This document shows positions 1 through 9,532 of a stretch of 40,515 nt of DNA, piece by piece. Location of the stretch: the NCBI GenBank assembly GCA_905181925.1, contig CAJIZU010000089.1, forward strand, positions 1 through 40,515, in the 5' to 3' direction. Every line of letters begins with the position of its first letter. Within the stretch, counting starts at the first letter, position 1. A model generated the notes under the pieces. That model saw only the letters and a program-made list of their open reading frames with translations, had not been told where the DNA came from and did not search any database. Made by a program: the position numbers and the translations under genes. The stretch comes from a gamma proteobacterium HTCC2207. Lineage in GTDB: Bacteria; Pseudomonadota; Gammaproteobacteria; Pseudomonadales; Porticoccaceae.

Positions 1-150
1 TCTCGGTTTTTAGAAGATAAAACCGTCGCTATTGTTGACGACGTTGTGACTACAGGCGCAACTTCGAGCGCTCTAGCGACCGTATTAATTAATGCTGGCG
101 CAAAAAATGTGGATGTTTGGGCCCTGGCAAGAACAGGCTGGCATATTTGA
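1..150 (+). CDS. comF: ComF family phosphoribosyltransferase, C-terminal fragment (5' truncated by window)
   Basis: Frame 1 reads SRFLEDKTVAIVDDVVTTGATSSALATVLINAGAKNVDVWALARTGWHI*, with the PRPP-binding motif VAIVDDVVTTGAT typical of ComF. Confidence 0.8.
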   Translation, partial: SRFLEDKTVAIVDDVVTTGATSSALATVLINAGAKNVDVWALARTGWHI

Positions 151-173
151 GCCCGCTAAAGGAAAATAGTGTA

Positions 174-971
174 ATGAACTCCAAAACTGTATTGTCAGCC
201 GAAGAAATCTGGCACCATATAACTAATGAAGCGAAGGCAGGGGCCGCAGCGGAGCCCAACTTTGCTGACTACTTTGCCAAGACTATTTTGGACTATGAGG
301 ACTTGGGTGCGGCGCTGAGCAATCATCTCGCAAAAAAACTAGCCAGCGCTGCCGCAACCGCTCCAATGTTAAAGGAAATTATGCAAGGGATTTTTGCAGA
401 TAAAGCAATTATTGCCAAGGTCTCCAGAGATATACAGGCTACCGTCGCCAGAGACTCGGCATGCGACCTCTACAGCTCTCCTTTTTTATATTTTAAAGGG
501 TTTCTATCGCTACAAGCATATCGTGCTGCACACGAATTATGGCTTCAAGGAAGAACATCACTCGCATTGCTTCTTCAACACAGGATCTCTATTTCTTTTG
601 CTGTGGACATCCATCCTGCCGCTATTATTGGTAGCGGGGTAATGATTGACCATGCTACCGGATTAGTTATTGGTGAAACGGCGGTCGTTGAAGACTCTGT
701 ATCTATTATGCAATCAGTTACTCTAGGGGGCACAGGGAGAGACAGCGGCGATCGCCACCCAAAAATCCGTAAAGGTGTATTGATTGGACCTGGCGCAACA
801 ATTCTTGGCAATATTGATATTGGAGAAGGCGCTATGGTCGCTGCAGCAAGTGTGGTTCTAAAGAGCGTAGCCCCCCACAAAGTTGTTGCCGGAGTGCCTG
901 CAGTTGAAGTTGGCGACCTTGCAGAGGACAGCCCGGCGAGAGGGATGAATCACTATTTTGTTGCCAAGTAA
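174..971 (+). CDS. cysE: serine O-acetyltransferase (copy 1)
   Basis: SATase N-terminal domain plus left-handed beta-helix hexapeptide repeats (DHATGLVIGETAVV, SVTLGGTGRDSGDRHPKI). Internal ATG at 174 (MNSKTVLSAEEIW) fits better than the ORF start at 117, which overlaps comF. Confidence 0.9.
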   Translation: MNSKTVLSAEEIWHHITNEAKAGAAAEPNFADYFAKTILDYEDLGAALSNHLAKKLASAAATAPMLKEIMQGIFADKAIIAKVSRDIQATVARDSACDLYSSPFLYFKGFLSLQAYRAAHELWLQGRTSLALLLQHRISISFAVDIHPAAIIGSGVMIDHATGLVIGETAVVEDSVSIMQSVTLGGTGRDSGDRHPKIRKGVLIGPGATILGNIDIGEGAMVAAASVVLKSVAPHKVVAGVPAVEVGDLAEDSPARGMNHYFVAK

Positions 972-984
972 CTTCATTAATTTG

Positions 985-1947
985 TTAGCAGCGCAACCAA
1001 GAAAAAGCCAACACCTCATCAATGGAATTAACGCCTAAAGCGCCCATCAAAAGGCGGTCTAAACCAATGGCAACCCCAGCACAAGCTGGCAAACCGCTGC
1101 TGAGTGCCGCTAAGAATTTTTGGTCCATGGTTACAGCTGGCCTCTTAAGAAGCTCTCTGGCCTTACTGTCACGCTTAAAACGCACCCCCTGCTCCGATGC
1201 ATCAGTTAATTCCAGATAACCATTGGCTATTTCAACACCATTAACAAATGCTTCAAATCTTTTACTAACGTTTTGCCCGACATTATTTGAGCTAATTTGT
1301 GCTAGTGCCGCTTGGCATTCTGGGTAATCATAAATAATCGTGATTCCACGAGGAAGGTGTGGCTCTACCTGAGAACTAAAAATAAGGTCTAAGCAATTAG
1401 CACGCGTTTCATCTATCCAGCTCTGCGAGGATAACTTAGCAGCCAATAACTGCAAAGTGCTTAATTCGGCGCTGTGAGGGTCCAAACCAAGATTATCGAA
1501 AAAACAGTCTGAGTAACTTATTTTAGTTACATCCCAGGAAAACCCACCCTCTTCTGCCAAAAGTAGACTAATTAATTCAGCCACCTCAGACATTAGTTGG
1601 TGGTCGTCCCATCCACAGCGATACCACTCTAGCATTGTAAATTCAGGGTTATGTCTTAAACCAACTTCACCATCTCGAAAGGCCTTACCCATAAAATAGA
1701 TATCGCCAGTACCGGATGCCAGTAATCGTTTCATGAAATATTCGGGGGACGTTTGGAGATAGCCCTGCTCACCAACAACAGATGTGGTGATACTATCGAT
1801 ATTTAAATCTGTAACTGTGGCTTTACCCATCACCGGGACATCAACTTCAAGCACTGACCGTTGCTTGAAAAATTCACGAACCGAAGAAAGCATGGCGGCC
1901 CTACGGCGCAGGGTATTCAAACTTGCTCCCGGCTGCCATTTATCCAT
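985..1947 (-). CDS. epmA: elongation factor P--(R)-beta-lysine ligase (class II LysRS-like, no anticodon-binding domain)
   Basis: Class II aaRS motifs (FRDGEVGLRHNPEFTMLEWYR, GVAIGLDRLLMGALG), about 320 aa, adjacent to efp. Confidence 0.92.
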   Translation of the reverse strand: MDKWQPGASLNTLRRRAAMLSSVREFFKQRSVLEVDVPVMGKATVTDLNIDSITTSVVGEQGYLQTSPEYFMKRLLASGTGDIYFMGKAFRDGEVGLRHNPEFTMLEWYRCGWDDHQLMSEVAELISLLLAEEGGFSWDVTKISYSDCFFDNLGLDPHSAELSTLQLLAAKLSSQSWIDETRANCLDLIFSSQVEPHLPRGITIIYDYPECQAALAQISSNNVGQNVSKRFEAFVNGVEIANGYLELTDASEQGVRFKRDSKARELLKRPAVTMDQKFLAALSSGLPACAGVAIGLDRLLMGALGVNSIDEVLAFSWLRC

Positions 1948-1997
1948 GATGAAACGCCTTCACTGATTACCCACCCAACAAATAAAATAACTGTCGG

Positions 1998-2564
1998 CTA
2001 TTTAACTCGGCCTTGATATTCGCCTGTTCGTGTATCCACCTTAATTACATCCCCTTGATCAAGGAATAATGGCACTTTAACCACCGCGCCAGTCACTAAC
2101 TTAGCCGGTTTGCTGCCACCCTGCGCCGTGTCACCACGCAACCCAGGATCTGTTTCAATAATTTCAATTTCAACATGATTAGGTGGCATTACAGACAGAG
2201 GCGATCCGTTATACAGTGTGACCATACATACGTCTTGTTCGCTTAACCAAGGCAAAGCGTCGCCAACTGCACTCTCGGTAGCCTGATGCTGTTCAAAGGT
2301 ATCGGGTTCCATAAAATACCAAAAATCGCCATCGGTATATAAGTACTGCATATCCTGGTCCATCACATCGGCGCCTTCCAATGATTCTCCCGATTTAAAG
2401 GTTTTTTCCAGCACTCGAGATGTCTTTAAATTACGCAATTTCACTCGACTAAACGCTTGGCCCTTACCTGGCTTGACGAATTCATTTTCCAGTATTGAGC
2501 AAGGGTCACCATCAAGCATGACTTTAAGCCCGGAGCGAAATTCATTAGTAGAGTAATTGGCCAT
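1998..2564 (-). CDS. efp: elongation factor P
   Basis: [45 protein letters not shown]...; PGKGQ loop with the modifiable lysine. Start at MANYS rather than the ORF-track start at 2579. Confidence 0.95.
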   Translation of the reverse strand: MANYSTNEFRSGLKVMLDGDPCSILENEFVKPGKGQAFSRVKLRNLKTSRVLEKTFKSGESLEGADVMDQDMQYLYTDGDFWYFMEPDTFEQHQATESAVGDALPWLSEQDVCMVTLYNGSPLSVMPPNHVEIEIIETDPGLRGDTAQGGSKPAKLVTGAVVKVPLFLDQGDVIKVDTRTGEYQGRVK

Positions 2565-2649
2565 TGTTGTTATTTCCAAAAATGTGTGTGGTTTGCATGA
2601 TAACTGAAGTTTAGCGGTGTTTTTTAAGTTTTACGCCTAATCTCCGATT

Positions 2650-3885
2650 TTATCCAACGCTATTTTTGTGTAAGTTGACAATATCCTTGTCACTGTAACC
2701 CAGCAAGTAGAGTATTCCATCCAGACCAACATTTGAAATTGCCTGTTTGGCAGACGCTTTTACTAGTGGCTTAGCCCTAAAAGCGATTCCTAGACCAGCA
2801 ATATTTAACATTGCTAAATCATTGGCACCATCACCTACAGCTATCACTTGCTCAAGACTCAGACCCAATTTATTCGCGATCTCAACTAGGATCTCAGCTT
2901 TACGCTGACCGTCAATAATTTCCCCTACCACGTTACCAGTAACAACTCCCTTAACGACATCAAGTTCATTAGCGTAGACATAATCAACACCCAATTGTTT
3001 TTGTAAATGGCGTGCAAAAAACGTAAAGCCTCCGGAAACAATTGCTGTCTTAAATCCAAGCTGATTTAAACTTTTAAGCAAGTACTCAGCGCCATCATTG
3101 AGACGTAAACGTTTTGCGACTGTCTGCAAAACGCCTTCACTTAGCCCCTCAAGTAATGCCACTCGCTGCACAAAACTTTGTTTGAAATCTACTTCACCGC
3201 GCATTGCTGCTTCAGTGATAGCAGCAACCTGTTCTCCCACACCCGCTTCAACCGCAAGCTCATCGATTACTTCAGCATCGATTAAGGTCGAGTCCATATC
3301 AAAAACCACTAACTGACGGCTGCGGCGGAAGATATTGTCTTCTTGATATGCAATATCAATATTTTGTTCCCCTGCTAGTTTGAGTAGTGATTGACGTAGT
3401 TCATCCGCACTATTCGGCTCACCGCGCGCAGAAAACTCTATACAAGCCTGCCCATTGATATCGGCATTACCCAAAATGATACGCCCTGACAACCGAACTA
3501 TTTTATCAATATTAAGACCTTGCTGCGCAGTCACCTCAGTTACTGCCGCCAAATGAGATGCTTCTAAGTTACGTGCTAACAGAGTCACTATGTGCCGAGA
3601 CTTCCCTTGCAGACCTACCCAGTTCTCGTAACGCTCATTGGAAATAGGCAAGAAAAGACCCTGCATATTTAACCTATCGAGCGTTTGTAATACTTCGGAA
3701 GTAACATCATCAACATTTGTGTTTTCGGGTACTGACACCAAAATACCCATATTCAGTTGGTCATGGATAACAGCTTGGCCAATATCTAGCAGCGTTACTC
3801 CAAACTCAGCCAAAGCTTCGGTCACCGCATTGGTTACCCCTGGTTGGTCTTCTCCAGACACGCTAATCAGTAAAACATTCGACAC
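2650..3885 (-). CDS. serB: phosphoserine phosphatase SerB with N-terminal ACT domains
   Basis: HAD motif VVFDMDSTLIDAEVIDELA, IVSGGFTFFA, AVGDGANDLAML; N-terminal ACT-like region. Confidence 0.95.
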   Translation of the reverse strand: MSNVLLISVSGEDQPGVTNAVTEALAEFGVTLLDIGQAVIHDQLNMGILVSVPENTNVDDVTSEVLQTLDRLNMQGLFLPISNERYENWVGLQGKSRHIVTLLARNLEASHLAAVTEVTAQQGLNIDKIVRLSGRIILGNADINGQACIEFSARGEPNSADELRQSLLKLAGEQNIDIAYQEDNIFRRSRQLVVFDMDSTLIDAEVIDELAVEAGVGEQVAAITEAAMRGEVDFKQSFVQRVALLEGLSEGVLQTVAKRLRLNDGAEYLLKSLNQLGFKTAIVSGGFTFFARHLQKQLGVDYVYANELDVVKGVVTGNVVGEIIDGQRKAEILVEIANKLGLSLEQVIAVGDGANDLAMLNIAGLGIAFRAKPLVKASAKQAISNVGLDGILYLLGYSDKDIVNLHKNSVG

Positions 3886-3962
3886 AGTGGTTTATCCCGT
3901 TGATTTTCAGATTCCCATTATATAAAAGTTGAGCGAATAGGATAGAATAGAAAGAAAATAAA

Positions 3963-5183
3963 TTGCTTAAAGGCCCAAGAATGCAGCGTCAATATGCCAC
4001 TAATGTGAAACTGCCAACTATTATTGCCTTAGGACTCTTATTATTCGGCTTACTGAGTTGGGTAATCATAGAAGTTCAGACCTCAAAGCTCTCTAACCAG
4101 AGGATTACCGAAAAAAGTCACGCGACCCTTAGTCAATTATCAGAACTTATTAGAACCCCTTTATTCAGCAGCGATATCGTTGCCGTTCAATTCACTCTGC
4201 GCAACGCAACCAAAGATAAAGCTGTCTATAGCGCGAGTCTATATGACGTCGAAAACACACTAATAGCCCAAAGTTCTCAGGCCCAAACCGCTCCTGCTAA
4301 TCTGGAAACATTTAAGCGCAACATTCTCCTTGAAGACTCTCTCGCAGGCACCCTGGTGATTGCTATTAATAGTCAACCGATATACGCGGCATACTCAAAC
4401 GTATTCTTTTTTTGGGGATTGTTATGGCTGCTATTCTCAGTAGTATGTATTTATGCATGTTATCGACTCACAGACAGAGTCTCTCGCCGGTTGCGTTCGC
4501 TAACGAATCGTTTGCCAGGAAGTAGTGATCCCATGGTCGATGAAATACTTGCATTAGAAACAAGGCTTCAACCACTATTATCAAGCTCTAGAGAATCAGA
4601 CGGCCTGCCCAATGGTGGCTATTACTGCTCAGTGGTTACTGCAACTATCAAAAATAGACTCAGTTTAGGTCAGCAACTAAATCATGAAAATCTTGAATTA
4701 CTCTTCGAACATATCGATCTTTGTGTTGAGCGAACAATCGAGCTTTACGGAGGCCAGCGGCTAGAGGGTACGCAGGGTGGAGTATGTTTTTATATTCGTT
4801 CGACTCAATGCTCAAAACAACATATTTTAGTTTGCCTGATGGCGATGTACTCTCTTCAACAGCTACTTGAAAGGTTGTCGGTTAAGCTTGGAATTGAACT
4901 AGCTATCAACTGGACTCTATGCAGTGACAATATTTCAGCACTGCCTACTTTTAAATATCACGAAAGTATCTCCACATTAAAAGAAACGTCATTGTCGCTA
5001 TCTAATCGAATAGACAAAGGCATTATCGCTTTATCAATAGCCGAGTATGATATTGACCAATTGAGCTCCATCGCTCGTTTTAGCAAATTGGAGGAACACT
5101 GCTTTGAATTCCAAGGTTTCCCTGAACAACGCCAGCTTTTACTTGAAAAACAAATCTCCCACCTGGCCTCGATCTGTCTATAG
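3963..5183 (+). CDS. AhpA/YtjB-like membrane protein, divergent from serB
   Basis: Two predicted TM helices (TIIALGLLLFGLLSWVIIEV; VFFFWGLLWLLFSVVCIYACY) bracketing a periplasmic region. The position divergent from serB matches ytjB in E. coli. Start may be 3963 or 3981. Confidence 0.65.
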   Translation: MLKGPRMQRQYATNVKLPTIIALGLLLFGLLSWVIIEVQTSKLSNQRITEKSHATLSQLSELIRTPLFSSDIVAVQFTLRNATKDKAVYSASLYDVENTLIAQSSQAQTAPANLETFKRNILLEDSLAGTLVIAINSQPIYAAYSNVFFFWGLLWLLFSVVCIYACYRLTDRVSRRLRSLTNRLPGSSDPMVDEILALETRLQPLLSSSRESDGLPNGGYYCSVVTATIKNRLSLGQQLNHENLELLFEHIDLCVERTIELYGGQRLEGTQGGVCFYIRSTQCSKQHILVCLMAMYSLQQLLERLSVKLGIELAINWTLCSDNISALPTFKYHESISTLKETSLSLSNRIDKGIIALSIAEYDIDQLSSIARFSKLEEHCFEFQGFPEQRQLLLEKQISHLASICL

Positions 5184-5360
5184 CGACTACGCCACTAACC
5201 AAAACGCTATGGGTATCAGCACAAGACATGCAACCGCTTCGCATCGAAAAGCTTCCTGAGTTTTAAATACGGCTACAAGGCCATTGAGTGAAGGTGCTGT
5301 GGTCCTCACAATACGCGGATGAAGAAGTCCTAAAATGCCTTTTTCAGCCATTTTGTAACT

Positions 5361-6143
5361 CTAGACATCCAAGTTTTGATTCATATTTAGCGCAGGAATC
5401 TCATCAAGCGGAACTCCAATCACGGATGCAGGAACACCCACCACAGTTGCATGGGCTGGCATCGATTTGAGCACCAAACTACCCGCTCCAATTTTACTAC
5501 CCTCGCCGATGCTAACATTACCAATAATTTTTGCACCCGCTGAAATCATCACTCCATCACCAATAGTAGGATGTCGCTTACCCTTTTTATTGCCATTTCC
5601 ACCGAGCGTTACAGAATGTAACACAGAGACATTATTTCCAATCACCGAAGTCTCACCAATAACCAAACCCGTCGCATGATCAAGCATAATACCTGAACCG
5701 ATTTTCGCCCCCGGATGAATATCGACATGAAATACTTCAGTCATCCTACTTTGCAAAAAAAATGCTACTTCATTTCGGCCATTTTTCCAGAACCAATTCG
5801 CCACTCGTTGCAACTGCAGCGCCTGAAAACCTTTATAATATAGAAGCGGCGTAAGATATTTGTCACAGGCTGCGTCACGCTCAAAACTGGCTGACAAATC
5901 TAGGCACGCGTTCATTATAATTTGGCTATCTGACTCAAGCGCTTCCCTAATAATATTATTTAGACTAGCGCTGGTCCATTGAGAATCAATAAGCTGATCA
6001 GCGAGACAATGACCTAAAGCTTCCAATAAACTTGAATGATCAAGGATAGATCTTTGCAGAAATTCGGACATCAAAGGTTCGGATTTGACTAGCCAATCAG
6101 CCTCGTCCTTAATTAGCTGCCAAACAAATTCTTCTCTAACCAT
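5361..6143 (-). CDS. cysE: serine O-acetyltransferase (copy 2)
   Basis: SATase N-terminal domain plus hexapeptide repeats: DHATGLVIGETSVIGNNVSVLHSVTLGGNGNKKGKRHPTIGDGVMISAGAKIIGNV. Confidence 0.9.
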   Translation of the reverse strand: MVREEFVWQLIKDEADWLVKSEPLMSEFLQRSILDHSSLLEALGHCLADQLIDSQWTSASLNNIIREALESDSQIIMNACLDLSASFERDAACDKYLTPLLYYKGFQALQLQRVANWFWKNGRNEVAFFLQSRMTEVFHVDIHPGAKIGSGIMLDHATGLVIGETSVIGNNVSVLHSVTLGGNGNKKGKRHPTIGDGVMISAGAKIIGNVSIGEGSKIGAGSLVLKSMPAHATVVGVPASVIGVPLDEIPALNMNQNLDV

Positions 6144-6169
6144 TGGTAAAAATACCTTAAAACATTGAA

Positions 6170-6889
6170 TTACAGCGTAACAAAGCGCTCGATGATTTCA
6201 TCGATATGCTCCAGTACGATATCAAGATACATTAATTGTCCATCATTCACTAACTGCTGAGTAATAAGCGGAATGCTAAATTGCTCAGCATAGCTATTAG
6301 CAATCGGTCGGTAACTTAAATGCCATAACTCAGGCGCCACACCTCCACGATCAACCGCATAAGGCCTATAGAAATCTTTTTGGGTGTTGACGAGTGCGCC
6401 ATTTAACCATTCGTGCATCGGCGCAAAAATACCTGTACCTTGACACTCCTCTGGGACTAGCCGAATTTGATAACCATCGACCATTGCGGCGGCATCATAG
6501 ACATCAAAGTCAGTTCCCCAATGATGGCGCGAAGTCCCGGGTAATGCCGACCAACGCAATACGGCTTCAATTTTCTGCCAATCACTTAACTGATTCAAAT
6601 CTATAGGATTACTAAACTGGTCTAATACCGACCTTAGCCCTGATAACTTGTCATTCCAAATCACCCTCTGACGATCAAACGATCGATAGGCACTGCAAAT
6701 ACAAAGGTCAAAGCCCTCCTCAGCAGCAGCAGTCTTCAGCGCCATGAAGGGCCCTAAAGCTTCTTTGTGGACCAACATATTTGACGGGGTCATATGACCG
6801 CCTTTCGATTTGTTTGGACCCAAACCAACCAAATGCCGGTCTGTTGTACCGGTCAAAATATCTGTATCAATAGATTTCTCTACCATCAT
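6170..6889 (-). CDS. M15 family (VanY/LdcB-like) D-alanyl-D-alanine carboxypeptidase-type metallopeptidase
   Basis: ICSAYRSFDRQ, GTSRHHWGTDFDVYD (SxHxxGxxxD) and ELWHLSYRP motifs. Confidence 0.85.
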   Translation of the reverse strand: MMVEKSIDTDILTGTTDRHLVGLGPNKSKGGHMTPSNMLVHKEALGPFMALKTAAAEEGFDLCICSAYRSFDRQRVIWNDKLSGLRSVLDQFSNPIDLNQLSDWQKIEAVLRWSALPGTSRHHWGTDFDVYDAAAMVDGYQIRLVPEECQGTGIFAPMHEWLNGALVNTQKDFYRPYAVDRGGVAPELWHLSYRPIANSYAEQFSIPLITQQLVNDGQLMYLDIVLEHIDEIIERFVTL

Positions 6890-7041
6890 CGTGTTATCAG
6901 GCCTCTAGATGTACATACCAATTTTCGAGTGTATACCGCGATGACAAAAAAAGTAAATAATCGTTTAAAATCAGCTTTCTAATAGACAATTAAGTCTATC
7001 ATTTAGGATCGGTAATTAGTTCAGATCACCCATTCAAATGC

Positions 7042-7761
7042 CTAGCAACCGCCAAGATAGCTGATAGGCTCATGTAAACTAATACCGTCACTATTTATCT
7101 TGGTTCGCCATGCTATTACCTCCACGCCTTTAGAGAGTGCCAATGCAATAGTTTTAGCATATATGGGATCAATATCGGTAGCGACTTCAACACGGTCAGC
7201 GTTGTTCAATTGTACGCAAAACAATAATACTGCGCGATATCCAAGATCGGCCATTTCTATTAACTCGCGCAGATGCTTAGTGCCGCGAGTGGTTACAGAA
7301 TCTGGAAACATAGCAAGGCCATCACCCATATCAAGAGTTACATTTTTCACCTCAACATAGCAGTCTGGCAAATGCCCGGCTGTAGCTTGAAGTAGAAAAT
7401 CAATTCGGCTTTTTTCAGATCCATAGGCCACCTCTGGTCTCACTAAATCATATCCACTTAATTCTGGAATTTGATTTATAGCCAAAGCGGCGGCGACCAA
7501 TCGATTGGTCCTAATAGTATTGATTCCAGCCAACTGACCATGACTGGTTGTAATGATTTCTAACGTTCCTGACAACTTGCGTTTAGGATTGTCCGACAAC
7601 GAATACCAACAATTAGATCCTTCAATCAGACAATTTTTCATTGACCCTGTGTTTGGGCAATGAATTGTCATTAAATTACCCTGAGCATCCATAACATCCG
7701 CAAAAAAGCGCTTATAACGCCTCACAAATACCGCTGGATATAGTTGGGGGAAATCTAACAT
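7042..7761 (-). CDS. sfsA: DNA/RNA nuclease SfsA
   Basis: MLDFPQLYPAVFVRRYKRFFADV...IHCPNTGSMKNCLIEG...SRIDFLL...CYVEVKNVTL...FPDSVTTRGTKHLREL. Confidence 0.95.
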   Translation of the reverse strand: MLDFPQLYPAVFVRRYKRFFADVMDAQGNLMTIHCPNTGSMKNCLIEGSNCWYSLSDNPKRKLSGTLEIITTSHGQLAGINTIRTNRLVAAALAINQIPELSGYDLVRPEVAYGSEKSRIDFLLQATAGHLPDCYVEVKNVTLDMGDGLAMFPDSVTTRGTKHLRELIEMADLGYRAVLLFCVQLNNADRVEVATDIDPIYAKTIALALSKGVEVIAWRTKINSDGISLHEPISYLGGC

Positions 7762-7913
7762 CAGACATAAAACCCTAAAATTACAAGTGCTTTAACTCGG
7801 CTGCGCTAATAAAAATTAATACTACCGAGAAACAGTGTAACAATGGTCTACTATTATCACAGCTCTAACGACTACTCTTTTTCACATAAATTTGCAGAAT
7901 TCGTAAATTTTAC

Positions 7914-7942
7914 TTGATAAATAGTGAAAATATCTCTATAAA
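7914..7942 (+). promoter_or_regulatory. putative sigma70 promoter for dksA
   Basis: TTGATA (7914-7919), 17-nt spacer, TATAAA (7937-7942), 44 nt upstream of the dksA ATG. Confidence 0.55.
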
Positions 7943-7986
7943 CCATCGTCGTTTTTTTGGCTAACCACAAACAGCGGAATATATTC

Positions 7987-8487
7987 ATGACCACAGTAAA
8001 AGAATCTGCAAAACCGGCCCCTAAGGTCGCTAAGGCTGCAAAGAAAGCGAAAGTAGCCTCTAAAAGCTCAGTGACTATTCATGGGTTAAGCCCCTATGTG
8101 GAAAAAAAGAATGAAGAGTACATGAATGAAAATCAGCGAGAGCATTTTAAGCAGATTTTAAAAGCATGGCGGCATGAGTTAATGGAAGAGGTTGACCGGA
8201 CCGTGACTCATATGAAAGATGAAGCTGCTAACTTTCCTGATCCCGCGGATCGTGCTACCCAAGAGGAAGAGTTTAGTCTTGAGCTGCGAACGCGTGATCG
8301 TGAACGCAAACTCATCAAAAAAATAGACAAAACTCTAATTCGCGTCGAAGATGATGACTATGGATTTTGCGACCAGTGCGGAATTGAGATAGGTATACGC
8401 AGATTAGAAGCTCGTCCGACCGCCGATCTTTGCGTAGACTGCAAGACACTAGATGAAATTAAGGAAAAACAGCTCACTGGGGGCTAA
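7987..8487 (+). CDS. dksA: RNA polymerase-binding transcription factor DksA
   Basis: DPADRATQEEEF coiled-coil tip and four-Cys zinc finger CDQCGIEIGIRRLEARPTADLCVDC. ATG at 7987 preferred to the ORF-track TTG at 7957. Confidence 0.95.
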   Translation: MTTVKESAKPAPKVAKAAKKAKVASKSSVTIHGLSPYVEKKNEEYMNENQREHFKQILKAWRHELMEEVDRTVTHMKDEAANFPDPADRATQEEEFSLELRTRDRERKLIKKIDKTLIRVEDDDYGFCDQCGIEIGIRRLEARPTADLCVDCKTLDEIKEKQLTGG

Positions 8488-8543
8488 TAGAAGATTAGGT
8501 CTAAGCTAGTTTCAGTCCTAGTTTGACGTTTATGGCTTAAGAC

Positions 8544-9437
8544 ATGGTACAAGAAAAAATCATTGGCCGGTTTGCGCCTTCTCCATCGGGGCCTCTCCAT
8601 TTTGGTTCATTAGCATGCGCTCTTGCCAGCTATCTAGATGCAAAAGTGCGCGGAGGGCAATGGCTCGTTCGAATGGAGGATCTCGACCCTCCTCGTGAAA
8701 TCAAAGGCGCTAGCCAACATATCCTTAATCAACTTGAAGCGCATAGTCTATGCTGGGATGGACAGGTTCTCTTCCAAAGTCAGCGCCTTGACGCCTACGC
8801 TGAAGTCATTTCATCTCTGAAGGAGGTGCAGTTGGCTTATCACTGCCAATGCAATCGTAAACGAATAACTGAGTTAAGTGGCCTCTATGACAATCATTGT
8901 CGTACGCTCGATCTGGATGGGCAAAACAATGCCACGAGGCTAGCGCTGCTTCATCAGATTGATATTATCAGTTTTGATGACGAATTTATCGGTCACGTTA
9001 GTCAAAGCTTGCGCTCGACAGTGGGCGATTTTATTATTAAACGGCGTGATGGCTTATTTTCATACCAACTTGCGGTCACAGTAGATGATGCGTTTCAAGC
9101 GGTAACTCGGGTGGTCCGAGGTTCAGACTTACTCAATTCGACGCCTCGTCAAATCTATCTGCAGCAGTGCCTTGGCTACAAACAACCGTCCTATGCTCAT
9201 GTTCCAATAGCCGTAACAAGTGATGGACAAAAACTGAGTAAGCAAAATTTGGCAACAGGCTTACCTGCAGGACATGAGTCTTCAAACCTGTGCGTCGCGC
9301 TTGATTGGTTACAACAGTCTCCACCACATAAGTTAAGTTCCCTTCCCACCGCAGAAATAATATCTTGGGCAATCCAAAACTGGGATCAAAATAAACTGCC
9401 AACTAACTTAACAGTACCAGCACCCAAAGGTTTTTAA
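8544..9437 (+). CDS. gluQRS: glutamyl-Q tRNA(Asp) synthetase
   Basis: GRFAPSPSGPLHFGSLACALASYLDA, class I aaRS HIGH/KMSKS-like motifs, no anticodon domain; dksA-gluQRS synteny. Confidence 0.93.
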   Translation: MVQEKIIGRFAPSPSGPLHFGSLACALASYLDAKVRGGQWLVRMEDLDPPREIKGASQHILNQLEAHSLCWDGQVLFQSQRLDAYAEVISSLKEVQLAYHCQCNRKRITELSGLYDNHCRTLDLDGQNNATRLALLHQIDIISFDDEFIGHVSQSLRSTVGDFIIKRRDGLFSYQLAVTVDDAFQAVTRVVRGSDLLNSTPRQIYLQQCLGYKQPSYAHVPIAVTSDGQKLSKQNLATGLPAGHESSNLCVALDWLQQSPPHKLSSLPTAEIISWAIQNWDQNKLPTNLTVPAPKGF

Positions 9438-9532
9438 AGAGGCAAAAATAGTTTTGTTAGGTTTGCTTTGCAGAGCAACCTTGAATACCATCAAAGATCG
9501 TACTGATATAACTATCTAAAAAAACGGCGCCT

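Noticed and set aside
575-880. Minus-strand ORF of 101 aa (and similar ORFs at 3638-3925, 9879-10286, 31676-31993, 22003-22293)
   Set aside because: Antisense shadows of well-supported genes; no domain features.
6979-7001. AT-rich ATAGAC/GTCTAT hairpin between the M15 peptidase and sfsA
   Set aside because: Six-base weak stem, likely chance in AT-rich intergenic DNA.
9459-9480. GGTTTGCT-TTGCAG-AGCAACC hairpin between gluQRS and cbrX
   Set aside because: Bulged short stem with no T tract; could be an attenuator but support is too weak.
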